A stretch of 64,000 bases of DNA from CAWJPY01 sp963844865. Lineage in GTDB: Bacteria; Acidobacteriota; Thermoanaerobaculia; Thermoanaerobaculales; Sulfomarinibacteraceae. Within the stretch, counting starts at the first letter, position 1; each line of letters starts with the position of its first letter. The DNA lies in contig CAWJPY010000001.1 in NCBI GenBank assembly GCA_963844865.1, positions 362,069-426,068 of the forward strand, written 5' to 3'. The translations under genes and the position numbers were made by a program. Below the pieces are notes generated by a model, which saw only the letters and a list, made by a program, of their open reading frames with translations, ran no database searches and was not told the origin of the DNA. Of the stretch, positions 9,419 through 20,211 are shown one piece after another.

Positions 9419-11296
9419 ATGTGCGCTCCAGATGTGATCGATGCAGGCGCAGGCCGCGGGGTGCATGATCATTCCCCAGGCCCAGTGCTGGTTCTCGCCG
9501 GCCCCGGGACGGGAAAGACCCACGCGCTAGCGAAGCGGGTGAAGTGGTTGATAGAAGAGAGGCTCGTCTCTCCGGATGACATCACAGTCATTACGTTCAC
9601 ACTTGAAGCTGCTCGCAACATGCGTGCGCGACTGAGCGACAAAGAGAGGAAGGACGTCTACTTGCCCAGGGCTCGCCAACCTCGGATGATCAGCACCATG
9701 CACAGCCTAGGCCAAAGAGTGGTAGCCGAACGTCTCAAGCAAGTGGGGCTCCAAGAGGGATTCCGGATTGTGCCGAAGCGCCTGCGGCCCATCGTGTTCG
9801 AGGATGCCAGCCAACTCGTTGGCATGACGCGCAAAGACGGGAGACAGGTCGATCAGCTGAAACAGCGAGCCGCGCTCCGTGATGTCGATGAGCTTCTCCG
9901 TCAGATCGCGCAGAAGTATGATCAAGTCTTGCGGGCTAGCAATGCGATTGACTACGACGATCAGATAGTCCTTGCGAGCCGGCTCCTCAATGACGATGCT
10001 GACCTTCGTGCAGAGTACCAATCGCATGCCCATCACCTCTTGGTGGACGAGTACCAGGACATAAACCCAGATCAGTTCGAGTTCGTTCGAGTGTTGTCAG
10101 CGGGCAACCCAGAGGGCCTGTTCGCGGTCGGGGATGACGACCAGAGTATTTACGGTTTCCGCGGGGGATCGCCGGTCTTCATGCAGGAGTTCGCGGAGCA
10201 CTTTGGCGTGAATGCTTCGATCGTGCAACTTGGTCACTCATGGAGGTGCCCAAGAAAGGTCGTAGAAGCTGCACTATGCATAGTTCAGGAATTCAATCCG
10301 CGGCGCTTGCCAAAACTCGATTTTACATATGAGCGAGAAGAAGAGGGGGAAGTAAAGGTCTGGGATCTACCCAGCGAAAAGGCCGAGGCCGAATTGGTAA
10401 CTCGGATTGTGACAGACACTGACCCTGCCAGCAGCGTTCTGATCCTCGCACCAGCGCTCGAGTATGTCGACTCGATTCGGAGCGCGCTGCGGCGTGCGCG
10501 CGTGCCATACGAAGTCGTGGGCGACCGGCACCGCGGCGGGCTAGAGATGTTTGAGACGCTCGGCGATTGGGTAACTAGGCCAGACGATAATCTAGCTCTG
10601 AGAGGTCTGCTGCAGGAGATCGTGGACGGGGGTTCCGTCGGGGTACCTGGGCCGAGGGTCAGGAAGGACCAACGACTCAAGGAACGAGAAGAGGCGCTGG
10701 CACAAGTCGCATCCTTGTGGGAAGACGTGCTTCTCGAAGGCGTCTCCCTTTATGAGGCATTGACAACAGCGGCAGGGCCTTCCAACCTCGCAGCGCTTCT
10801 CCTCGAAAGGCTGGAAGAACTCAATAGCGCTTATAGAGCGAGCGTGGAGAGCTTCGCCGCTGCTGCCTGCCGAACTCTAAGCCCGTGGGCAAGACCGGCG
10901 GCGATGCTAGAGGAGATTTCGCGTGCTTTGGACGAACTTGGTGGCAGGGGTAGGGCGACCTCCGAAATGAGCGTAAGAATAATGACGATGCGCATGGCCA
11001 AGGGCATTGAAGCCGATACTACGATTATCGTGGGGTTAGAAGACGGCGGCTTCCCCAGGAAACGGGGCAGTGTTAGCGAGCAAGCTCGGCTTCTGTACGT
11101 ATCGATGACTCGGGCGAAGGCCGAGCTTCACCTGATGCACGCCAGAACGAGAGAGGCAAAGGCTACCCACTTGCCAGAGTCGTTCGCCCTGAAGGCCTCG
11201 CCGTTTCTCAAAGCCATTGACAACTCTCGTTGCGACCGAAAATACCTACCAGCTCCTGGAAAGCGGACCCGAAGACAGCGGACGTCAGGTCACTAA
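9419..11296 (+). CDS. UvrD/PcrA-like superfamily 1 DNA helicase
   Basis: A 625-residue SF1 helicase. Walker A GPGTGKT is at 28-34, the DEYQD box near 209-213, motif III in GDDDQSIYGFRG, motif IV in SWRCP, and motifs V/VI in MAKGIEADTTIIVGLEDG and EQARLLYVSMTRAK. The usual N-terminal Q-motif (LNxxQ) is not recognisable; the protein starts only about 27 residues before Walker A. An AGGGGGG run lies about 8 bases before the start. It sits 52 bases after hsdS on the same strand. UvrD-type helicases are frequent partners in anti-phage islands, but a housekeeping repair copy cannot be excluded. Confidence 0.88.
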   Translation: MCAPDVIDAGAGRGVHDHSPGPVLVLAGPGTGKTHALAKRVKWLIEERLVSPDDITVITFTLEAARNMRARLSDKERKDVYLPRARQPRMISTMHSLGQRVVAERLKQVGLQEGFRIVPKRLRPIVFEDASQLVGMTRKDGRQVDQLKQRAALRDVDELLRQIAQKYDQVLRASNAIDYDDQIVLASRLLNDDADLRAEYQSHAHHLLVDEYQDINPDQFEFVRVLSAGNPEGLFAVGDDDQSIYGFRGGSPVFMQEFAEHFGVNASIVQLGHSWRCPRKVVEAALCIVQEFNPRRLPKLDFTYEREEEGEVKVWDLPSEKAEAELVTRIVTDTDPASSVLILAPALEYVDSIRSALRRARVPYEVVGDRHRGGLEMFETLGDWVTRPDDNLALRGLLQEIVDGGSVGVPGPRVRKDQRLKEREEALAQVASLWEDVLLEGVSLYEALTTAAGPSNLAALLLERLEELNSAYRASVESFAAAACRTLSPWARPAAMLEEISRALDELGGRGRATSEMSVRIMTMRMAKGIEADTTIIVGLEDGGFPRKRGSVSEQARLLYVSMTRAKAELHLMHARTREAKATHLPESFALKASPFLKAIDNSRCDRKYLPAPGKRTRRQRTSGH

Positions 11297-11404
11297 GTGC
11301 AAACCTCCAGACACGGCGTGTGTCATTCTGTGGTCCTCTCAGGGACTACAACCCTCTGTGCGGAGTTTGATGCGAGCGCGACCCTTACGGGTTCGGCGGA
11401 TCTC

Positions 11405-12475
11405 TCACCCGATGTGAAGAGGTCTGGGCTCTGTCAAGACCTCAGATAGGGTTTTGCCTACAGGGAACTGAAGTTCGGCGGAAATAGCTTCCAGAGGCCA
11501 CTCATCATGGATGACCTCGAGTGCGCGAGCCACGAGGAGGGGGGATTCGCGCGGCGGTTCGTCTGGTTCTTCTCGTCGTTGGCCGGTGCTGTTGAGAAAC
11601 GTGAACGCGCGACGATAGCTCGCGTCCGACAGGCGCCCAAGGTCTCTGCCCCTTCTCACCAGCGCGGCGAGGGACACGCGCCACCGCCGCTTGAGGTCGA
11701 GCAAACAGGGCCAATTAAGGCGCGTCGGGCATTCGCGGCCGTAGGTTTCTGCCGGCATCAGGAAGGCGGCAGCAAAACGATCCGCTTGGCGTTCGGCAGA
11801 TGGGTCGCCGGGGGAAGCATCGTTGTGTAACACGAGATGACCCAGCTCATGTGCCGCATCAAAGCGCGAGCGGCTGGGGGATTTCTTGTCTAGGACGAGC
11901 ATCACGAGGGCTCTGCCTTCGAACCAGAATGAGAACGCATCGACCGAAGCACAATTCGCCTGGATTGGGGCGACTATGACGCCGCGCGACTCCAACAACT
12001 TCACCATGTTGGGGATCGGGCCGGAGCCTAGCCCCCATTGCCGCCGCACCTCTGCAGCGCAGGATTCGATATCGGTGTCCGCAAGGCCGCTCAAAGGACT
12101 GACGGCGTCCGGGGGAAAATCGACATATTGCTCAAGAAAGGCTACCAGCTCGCGCACCATGGATCCCGAGGCAAGCAGTCGCCGTCGGTCTCTCTGGCTT
12201 GCCGATCGAAGACTTCGAAAGCTGCAACTATCAAGCGGGATTACGAGGCGGGACCCCTCTCGGGCAAAGAACTGCACCGGGAATCCAAGGGCGAGCGCCA
12301 GTGCACTCAGAGTTGACCCATCTGGCCGGACCTGCCCCATCTCGAACTGAGTGAGTGCACTTGGCGTCTTGTCGATCTTTCTTGCGAGTGCCGTCTTCGT
12401 CAGGCCACGGAACTCGCGCGCTAGCGTGAGGCGTTCCGGATTGAACAGCTGGGCGGCGAGATGGCCACCGCTCAT
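11405..12475 (-). CDS. XRE HTH plus ImmA/IrrE metallopeptidase fusion
   Basis: A 356-residue two-domain protein. Residues 14-70 are a Cro/C1-type HTH (LTKTALARKIDKTPSALTQF). Residues about 180-260 are an ImmA/IrrE-type zinc peptidase with HELGH at 209-213 and a third-ligand glutamate in AERQADRFAAAFLMP (E228). Fusions of this kind act as regulators that are relieved by proteolysis, or as antitoxin-like partners in COG2856 modules. Its ATG overlaps the stop of the upstream gene by four bases (ATGA), so the two are co-translated. It probably represses its own operon through the boxes at 13161-13200; that is inference. Confidence 0.9.
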   Translation of the reverse strand: MSGGHLAAQLFNPERLTLAREFRGLTKTALARKIDKTPSALTQFEMGQVRPDGSTLSALALALGFPVQFFAREGSRLVIPLDSCSFRSLRSASQRDRRRLLASGSMVRELVAFLEQYVDFPPDAVSPLSGLADTDIESCAAEVRRQWGLGSGPIPNMVKLLESRGVIVAPIQANCASVDAFSFWFEGRALVMLVLDKKSPSRSRFDAAHELGHLVLHNDASPGDPSAERQADRFAAAFLMPAETYGRECPTRLNWPCLLDLKRRWRVSLAALVRRGRDLGRLSDASYRRAFTFLNSTGQRREEPDEPPRESPLLVARALEVIHDEWPLEAISAELQFPVGKTLSEVLTEPRPLHIG

Positions 12476-13125
12476 TGCTCCTTCTTCCTCTCCTTGCGTC
12501 GGACAGTTGGCTCAACCTCCGGCTCCACTGGATGAGGCTGCGGTGGTGTGCCTTGCGCCGCGTGAGGGGCGAAGCCATCGGCCCAGAGCTGGTGAGTGAA
12601 GCCCCACTGAACGATTTCGCCGTTCTCCTCCCTGATAGGGATGGCCAGGTAGACCGCCGTGAGACCGTCGTCTCGATTTCCGAAGTGAGCCAGTACGACA
12701 CTTCGGGCGCTACTAAGATCATGCGGCTCCTGATCTTCCGGTGCTGGAAATGGCAGGGACATCTGGTCGTTCACCATTCGACCGGCACCATTGCGGTTCT
12801 TGGGGAAGCTGCTCCAAATGTCCTGACTCGAGAACTGGCCCACTCGATAGAAGCCAACCACGTAAGGGCCGATGGACAGCCGGAACAGCGGGAACTCTGA
12901 GTGCAGGTGAATCTGACCCGCGGCGAGGACCACTTTCTTGAACTCACGCTTCGCGCAGTGGTAGACAGTCGTGCCGAAGAGCTGCTCACAGCTTCCCCTG
13001 CCGGAGAGCAGGAGGTCAGACTCGCACGCGGACTCGTAGGCCGCGCGCAGCGCATCCACCAACCGTTCGTTCACGGCGGGAGTGAAAGCTCCGAAGAAAT
13101 CGTCGCCAGGATGTCCAGAGTTCAT
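12472..13125 (-). CDS. Unknown protein encoded with the XRE-ImmA gene
   Basis: A 217-residue soluble protein I do not recognise. It has an N-terminal helical part (residues 15-40, with ERLVDALRAAYESACESD) and a middle region rich in beta segments (GQIHLHSEFPLFRLSIGPY, VVGFYRVGQF). A further segment, ARSVVLAHFGN...LTAVYLAIPI, is followed by a charged low-complexity tail of Pro, Glu, Arg and Lys. No signal peptide or membrane span is seen. It is the first gene of a two-gene operon with an ImmA-type regulator, the layout expected of a toxin, effector or substrate whose partner controls or cleaves it. Function unknown. Confidence 0.75.
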   Translation of the reverse strand: MNSGHPGDDFFGAFTPAVNERLVDALRAAYESACESDLLLSGRGSCEQLFGTTVYHCAKREFKKVVLAAGQIHLHSEFPLFRLSIGPYVVGFYRVGQFSSQDIWSSFPKNRNGAGRMVNDQMSLPFPAPEDQEPHDLSSARSVVLAHFGNRDDGLTAVYLAIPIREENGEIVQWGFTHQLWADGFAPHAAQGTPPQPHPVEPEVEPTVRRKERKKEQ

Positions 13126-13160
13126 CGTGCCTCCGAGCGCCGGGCTGCAGCGCTCCCTGT

Positions 13161-13200
13161 ATTTTAAGTTATGTGCGCGAGAACTGCAAGAATTTTAAGT
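13161..13200 (-). promoter_or_regulatory. Promoter of the orphan/XRE-ImmA operon with two repeated boxes
   Basis: Read on the minus strand, TTGCAG (13189-13184) and TAAAAT (13166-13161) are separated by 17 bases, a good sigma-70 layout about 35 bases before the operon start. The nonamer ACTTAAAAT occurs twice in direct orientation, at 13200-13192 and 13169-13161, 31 bases apart (about three helix turns). One copy covers the -10 and the other sits just upstream of the -35. This is the expected position for repressor sites. Confidence 0.6.
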
Positions 13201-13295
13201 GATCGTCGATCGGGCTGAATCGGACACACAGAGCAACCCGACAAGGCTCGTCAATCCTATGCGCCCGTGGCTTCCGCGTTGAAGCTGACGCGGGA

Positions 13296-13333
13296 TTGAC
13301 AGCGAAGTTCCTATGATAGACAATGGCTATCAT
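13296..13333 (+). promoter_or_regulatory. MerR-gene promoter region with dyad operator
   Basis: TTGACA at 13296-13301 is followed after 17 bases by the weak -10 GACAAT (13319-13324). Over it lies a perfect dyad, ATGATAG-N7-CTATCAT, at 13313-13333, which also contains the two candidate ATG starts of the regulator gene (13323 and 13332). If this promoter is used, the message would be nearly leaderless. The same dyad recurs at 13917-13937. Confidence 0.55.
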
Positions 13334-13901
13334 GGTAGGTAGGGGGCTGCACGAATGGTCGCTGACAGAGGCGGCTCGACTGCTTGGGGAGCCTCAGCAC
13401 CGCTTGATCTACCTGTGTGAGAAGGGTGTCGTCCAGCCCGACCTGCAGGATGCCGAGGGGCGTGGGAGCAGCCGGCGGTTCTCCGGCCGGAACCTGCTCG
13501 AGTTCGGGGTGGCCCTCCGGCTGCGGGCGTTGGGGATACCAGCGTCAGTCATCCGCGCCGCGCTGCACGTGCTGCGACGATTCGAGAGGGAGGTCGCGAG
13601 ACAAGCGCCTGGCTTCACGTTGCCGGGGGGCCTCGTGGGCGCTAAGGCGCCAGAGCTCAAGATCCTGATCGGTGACGATCGGCGCTTGTACTTCACGCTC
13701 AGTGTGAGTGGATCACGGACGAAGACCTACGGCGGCATTCCGCTCCAGGATCTCGCGGAACCGGAGGCGGGGGGCGGTACCTCAGGTGGTGGGAAGCGAC
13801 GCCTCCGCGCCGTCGGGAGTGAGGTGGAGAAACCTGCCACCAGGGCCAGAGTCGAGGTGAGCGTGACCGGAATCGCGCAGGACCTCCGGCTGGAGGCATG
13901 A
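13323..13901 (+). CDS. MerR-like winged-helix regulator
   Basis: A 192-residue protein. Residues 11-85 match the MerR HTH fold: the DNA helix in WSLTEAARLLGEPQHRLIYL, the wing region with SSRRFSGRNLLEFG, and a following helix, ALRLRALGIPASVIRAALHVL. The C-terminal half is beta-rich (APELKILIGDDRRLYFTLS) and carries a glycine-rich linker. No cysteine-based metal site is evident. It stands directly before a small gene and a large serine recombinase. Identical dyads in front of it and in front of those genes suggest it controls both. A recombination-directionality role is possible, since some excisionases are MerR-like. A second ATG at 13332 could be the true start. Confidence 0.75.
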   Translation: MAIMVGRGLHEWSLTEAARLLGEPQHRLIYLCEKGVVQPDLQDAEGRGSSRRFSGRNLLEFGVALRLRALGIPASVIRAALHVLRRFEREVARQAPGFTLPGGLVGAKAPELKILIGDDRRLYFTLSVSGSRTKTYGGIPLQDLAEPEAGGGTSGGGKRRLRAVGSEVEKPATRARVEVSVTGIAQDLRLEA

Positions 13902-13907
13902 GTTTTT

Positions 13908-13937
13908 TTGAGCACGATGATAGTCAATGTCTATTAT
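13908..13937 (+). promoter_or_regulatory. Recombinase-operon promoter overlapped by the second dyad operator
   Basis: TTGAGC (13908-13913) and TATTAT (13932-13937) are 18 bases apart. The dyad ATGATAG-N7-CTATTAT at 13917-13937 fills most of the spacer and the -10, the position typical of MerR-family operators. It lies 14 bases before the ATG of the small gene at 13952. It differs from the copy at 13313-13333 by one base in the arms. Confidence 0.6.
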
Positions 13938-13951
13938 TCTTGGGGGCCGCC

Positions 13952-14140
13952 ATGAAACGTGAACAGGCTCAACCACTCATCAAGCCGGGGCAGGATCCCG
14001 ACGCGGAATGGCGGCCGGGTGTAATCGAGCTTCTGGACCACCTGGCCAAAGAGCTGGCGCTCGAGTACGTGCGGCTGATGGAACAGGCGGCCCAAGATGG
14101 CCCATCAAACCCGCCGGCACCCTTGAAAGAGGAGGACTGA
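13952..14140 (+). CDS. Small acidic protein encoded before the serine recombinase
   Basis: 62 residues from the ATG at 13952; the frame also opens at 13898, but that would place the start inside the merR 3' end and before the promoter. The protein has a single amphipathic helix region (GVIELLDHLAKELALEYVRLMEQAAQ) flanked by polar tails. It ends one base before the recombinase ATG, and its last codons supply the GAGGAGG ribosome site for it, so the two are coupled. The function is not known. Small partners in this position are sometimes accessory or directionality factors. Confidence 0.6.
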   Translation: MKREQAQPLIKPGQDPDAEWRPGVIELLDHLAKELALEYVRLMEQAAQDGPSNPPAPLKEED

Positions 14141-14141
14141 C

Positions 14142-16051
<1,910 letters not shown>

Positions 16052-16052
<1 letters not shown>

Positions 16053-18550
16053 TGAAGAAGAAGCTCCTCATCGGGATCGGCATCGTGATCGTGCTGGTGG
16101 TGGCGGCCGCGGTGGCGCTCCACGTCGCGGTCGACGCGTCCGGCTTCCGGAAGCTCGTCGAGGACCGTGCCGGCGCCGCCCTGGGCCATCCGGTCAGCGT
16201 GGGTGACCTCCGGTTCTCGATCGTGCCGGTGCTCGGGCTCGAGGCCGACGACGTGGTCGTGGCGGCACGCCCGGGCCAGGGCGCGGCGACGGTGGCCTCC
16301 CTGAAGCGGCTGCGGATCGGGGCCCGTCTCCTGCCCCTGCTGCGCGGACGGCTCGAGGTGACCAGGATCGTCCTCGTCGAGCCGTCCGTCGACATCGCCC
16401 GCGACGCCCACGGCAACTGGAACTTCGATGTCGGCGGCGCGGGCGGCTCGGGCGGCCCCGCGCCGGGCCCCTCATTCACCGTCGGCGAGCTCCGTGTCGT
16501 TCGTGGCCGGCTGCACGTTCGCGACGCCTCACGATCCGCCTCGGCACCCCTGGAGGTGACCCTCGACGACCTCGACCTCACAGCCAGCGGCCTCGGCAGC
16601 GACACCTCCCGGGTCGAGATCTCCAGCGGCCATGTCGTGGTCAATGATGCCGCGCTCGTCCCGGTGCCCCTTGCCGTCGACATCGCCGCGGCCCGGCTGG
16701 ACGTGGAGGGCGCCGGGAAGAAGATCGAGCTGTCGAAGCTGAATCTGCAGGCGGGTCACACCACCTTCGCCGTCTCCGGCGATGTCGCGGAGCAGGCGCG
16801 CGGGCGCCGCGTCGACCTCGAGCTCGCACCGACCAGCGTCGCGACCGCCGACCTCGGAGCCCTCCTGGCCCGGCTCACCGGCGATCGTCCCGTGACCCTG
16901 AGTGGCAAGCCGATCTCCGTGGAGGGCGGCGTGCACGGACTACTGGCGGCGGGTCAACTGCCCGCGGTCAAGGCGCGCGTGGTTGTCGACGGGATCACGC
17001 TTGAGACCGCAGCCCTCACGCAGCCCCTCGCCGACGTGCACGCGGTCGCGACCTTCGATGGCTCCGAGCTGGCGGTCGACAAGCTCGGGGCGCGCGTCGG
17101 TGGAACCGACATCAGCGGCGGCCTGCGGCTGGAGCTCGAACCTCATCCCACCCTTCACTTCGACCTCAGCTCACAGCACGCCGACGTCGACGAGCTCATG
17201 GGGCTCCCGGCAACGAAGGAGAGCGAGCAGGGGCCGTCTTCCGCGAGCAGCCTGATAGCCGGTGCCGTGGCTGACGGGACCGTGAGGGTCGCTGACGGAA
17301 CCGTGGCCAATTTCCAGTTCCAGGACCTGTCGGCCCAGCTCCACCTGGAGCACGGGGTGGCGACGCTGGACCCGGTGACCACGAAGCTCTACGGCGGCGG
17401 GTTCCAGGGACGTCTGGAGAGCGACCTCACGCGCTCTCCCCAGACCTTTGAGGTCACGGGCTCGGTGAACGGCGTCGAGGTGGGGACCTTCACGGCCGCG
17501 GCGACGGGGACACGCAATCTCCTGGAGGGGCGGGCCAGCGGCCGCTTCTCCGCCCGCGGCGCCGGGACCGACCCACAGGCGATTCTCGCCGACCTGGAGG
17601 GGAAGGGCACGGCGGAGATCGTGGACGGCCAGCTCGGCCGCCTCGACATACTGGGCGAGATCGGCAAGGTGGTGGGGGTGCTGGGCCAGCAGACCCTGGC
17701 CAAGCTGGCGGAGGGCGCGGCGCCCGACGCCACCCGTTTCAGCCGACTGGCCACCACGTTCACCGTCGCCGGCGGGCGGATGCAGCTCGAGCGGGTCGTC
17801 CTCCTCTCCCCCACCTTCGACCTCACGGGCTCCGGCGCCCTCGACCTCGAGCATGCCCTCATCAAGGGCCGGTTCGACATCGCCTTTTCCCCCCAGGTGA
17901 GCGGCTGGATGAAGCAGGACGGCAGCCGGGCCGCGGCGCTCTTCTGGGACCAGGGCAGCGGGCGGATCACCCTGCCGGTCCAGCTCGACGGGCCGCTCAA
18001 CCACCCGGGAGCGACCGTCGACTGGGGGGCCACCGTCCGGGACCTGGCCCGCCGGCCCGTCCAACGCGAGCTCGGCAACCTCCTGGGCAATCTCCTCGGC
18101 CAGACCCCCGGGAACGAGGCGACCTCCGGGCCGCACCCGTCCCCCTCCACCCCTTCGGGGGGCCCGCCTGCCACGAACGAGGAACCGCCCGCTTCATCGC
18201 GGCCCTCCGGCACCCGGGCCCAATCGCCGTCGGGCAAGCTCGCCCTCGAGGTCGCCAAGACCCAGTGGAGAGGCTCGTTCCTGGCCAAGGACTTCACCAT
18301 CCAGCTCGAGGTGCGAGGGTCCGCCGCCGAGCGCGTGGTCATGAGAGCGGTGGACTCCGCCGGCCGCGAGGTTCAGGAGCGAACCGTGGATCTCGCGGGG
18401 CGAATGGGAGGCGGCACGACGTCCCTCGAGCTGCGGATCGACGGTAAGCGCCTCCTGATCGCCGCCCGGCCGGTGACCGTCACGATCACCGCCACCGGCG
18501 GCGGCGAAACTGCCGCCCTGACCCTGCAGATCCCGGCCGCCGGGCGGTAG
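16052..18550 (+). CDS. AsmA-like envelope protein
   Basis: 832 residues from the ATG at 16052, preceded by GGAG. Residues 4-23 form an N-terminal membrane anchor. The rest is a long periplasmic beta-rich repeat protein of the AsmA/TamB-like superfamily, with the opening SGFRKLVEDRAGAALGHPVSVGDLRFS and the recurrent pattern of amphipathic strands. A later AsmA-C-type part, RLESDLTRSPQTFEVTGSV, leads to a Pro/Ser-rich linker (about 690-730) and a short C-terminal beta domain. Such proteins bridge inner and outer membranes and move phospholipids. The frame opens upstream at 15938, but that part overlaps the tRNA region and is not a credible start. Confidence 0.85.
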
Positions 18551-18727
18551 AACGGGAGACGATCGCCCCCGCTGCCCGTGGTGCATCCGCGCGGCCCCTG
18601 TCCCTGCCGCAATGGATCGATGCACCACCGCAGCGCGTCCCGGCAGCGGAGAGATTGTCTCGACCTCCTGGCGCGACACAGTCGCACTTGCTATCCTGGG
18701 GCGTACCACCCCCCAGGGAGGAGCACC

Positions 18728-20185
18728 ATGGTCAATCCTGCACGGCATCACATCCGGTCGGCCGCAACGGCCGCTGCCGTTGCCGCCATCGTCGCGGCGG
18801 GCGGCTGCACCATCAACCCCGCCACCGGCGAGCGCCAGCTGACCCTGATCGGCGAGCAGCAGGAGATCGCCCTGGGCCGTGACGCGGCCAAGGACGTGGC
18901 GGCCTCCATGGGCCTCTATGATGACCCGGACCTCGTCGCCTACGTGCAGGGGGTGGGCGCACGGCTCGCCGCCGACTCGGAGCGCCCCGACCTGCCATGG
19001 TCCTTCCAGGTGGTGGACGACCCGGTGGTGAACGCCTTCGCCCTGCCGGGCGGCTACATCTACCTCACACGCGGCATCCTCACCCACTTCAACTCCGAAG
19101 CCGAGATGGCGGCGGTGCTGGGGCACGAGATCGGGCACGTCACCGCCCGGCACTCGGTGGAGCAGATCAGCCAGGCGCAGCTCGCCACCCTGGGCCTCGG
19201 CGTCGCCACCATCGCCAGTGAGGACTTCCAGCGCTACGCCGGCCTGGCCAGCCAGGGCCTGCAGCTCCTGTTTCTGAAGTTCAGCCGCGACGACGAGCGC
19301 CAGGCCGACTCCCTGGGTCTGCGCTACATGGTGCGCGCCAGCTACGACCCGCATCAGATGGTGGACGTGTTCGACACCCTGGCGCGGGTCAGCCGGGCCG
19401 CGGGCGGCGGACGGATCCCCGTGTGGGCCTCCACCCACCCCGCCCCGGAGCGGCGAGCCGAGACCATCAGCGAGCGGGTGCAGAGTCTGCCGCCTGCCGA
19501 GCGGGAGGGCAAGGTGGAGCATGCCACCTACCTGAACCACCTGGAGGGAGTGGTCTTCGGGGAGGATCCCCGCCAGGGGTACGTGGTGGGGGCCGCCTTC
19601 TACCAGCCCGAGCTCGCCATCCGGCTTGACTTCCCCACGGGCTGGCAGATCAACAACCAACGCCAGGCGGTGAGCGCCACCAGCCCGAACCGGGACGCGG
19701 TGGTGGTGCTGACCCTGGCCGACGAAGCGAGCCCCCACGCCGCTTCGCAGGCCTTCTTCGAAACGAGCGGGATCGAGGCCGACGGGACGGGGCGCAACGG
19801 CCTCTACTACTTCCACACCACCCCCACGAGCCAGCAGCCCGAGACCCTGCGCGGGGTGGCCGGCTTCCTGTCCGAGGGCGGCCACGTGTACCGCCTCCTC
19901 GGGTACACGGTGGACAACCGCTGGAACGAGGTCAGAGTCGAGCTCGAGCGCTCCCTGGCCAGCTTCACCAAGCTCACCCAACGCCGCTACCTGGACGTGA
20001 AACCGAAGCGGGTCCAGGTGGTCACCCTGCCCCGGGCCATGACCATGGCCGAGATCGCCCGCCGATTCTCCGCCACGGTGGACGTCGACGAGCTCGCCAT
20101 CGTCAACGGGGTGGAGGTCGGAGAGACCCTGGAGCGGGGGCGGCTGGTGAAGGTGGTGGTCGGAGGCGAGCTCCCCACCTCGTGA
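18728..20185 (+). CDS. M48-family lipoprotein metalloprotease
   Basis: 485 residues from the ATG at 18728, with GGAGG just before it. The signal peptide ends in a lipobox, AAGGC, with Cys27. The M48 domain has HEIGH at 133-137 and the third zinc ligand at E190 (DDERQADSLG). It resembles BepA/YfgC-type periplasmic proteases that survey outer-membrane protein assembly. The C-terminal 150 residues hold a separate domain and end with a LysM-like segment, TMAEIARRF...DVDELAIVNG. The stop overlaps a possible GTG start of coaBC. Role in envelope quality control is inferred from the family. Confidence 0.9.
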   Translation: MVNPARHHIRSAATAAAVAAIVAAGGCTINPATGERQLTLIGEQQEIALGRDAAKDVAASMGLYDDPDLVAYVQGVGARLAADSERPDLPWSFQVVDDPVVNAFALPGGYIYLTRGILTHFNSEAEMAAVLGHEIGHVTARHSVEQISQAQLATLGLGVATIASEDFQRYAGLASQGLQLLFLKFSRDDERQADSLGLRYMVRASYDPHQMVDVFDTLARVSRAAGGGRIPVWASTHPAPERRAETISERVQSLPPAEREGKVEHATYLNHLEGVVFGEDPRQGYVVGAAFYQPELAIRLDFPTGWQINNQRQAVSATSPNRDAVVVLTLADEASPHAASQAFFETSGIEADGTGRNGLYYFHTTPTSQQPETLRGVAGFLSEGGHVYRLLGYTVDNRWNEVRVELERSLASFTKLTQRRYLDVKPKRVQVVTLPRAMTMAEIARRFSATVDVDELAIVNGVEVGETLERGRLVKVVVGGELPTS

Positions 20186-20211
20186 CGCCCGGGACTGATA
20201 TCCTTGCCGTG

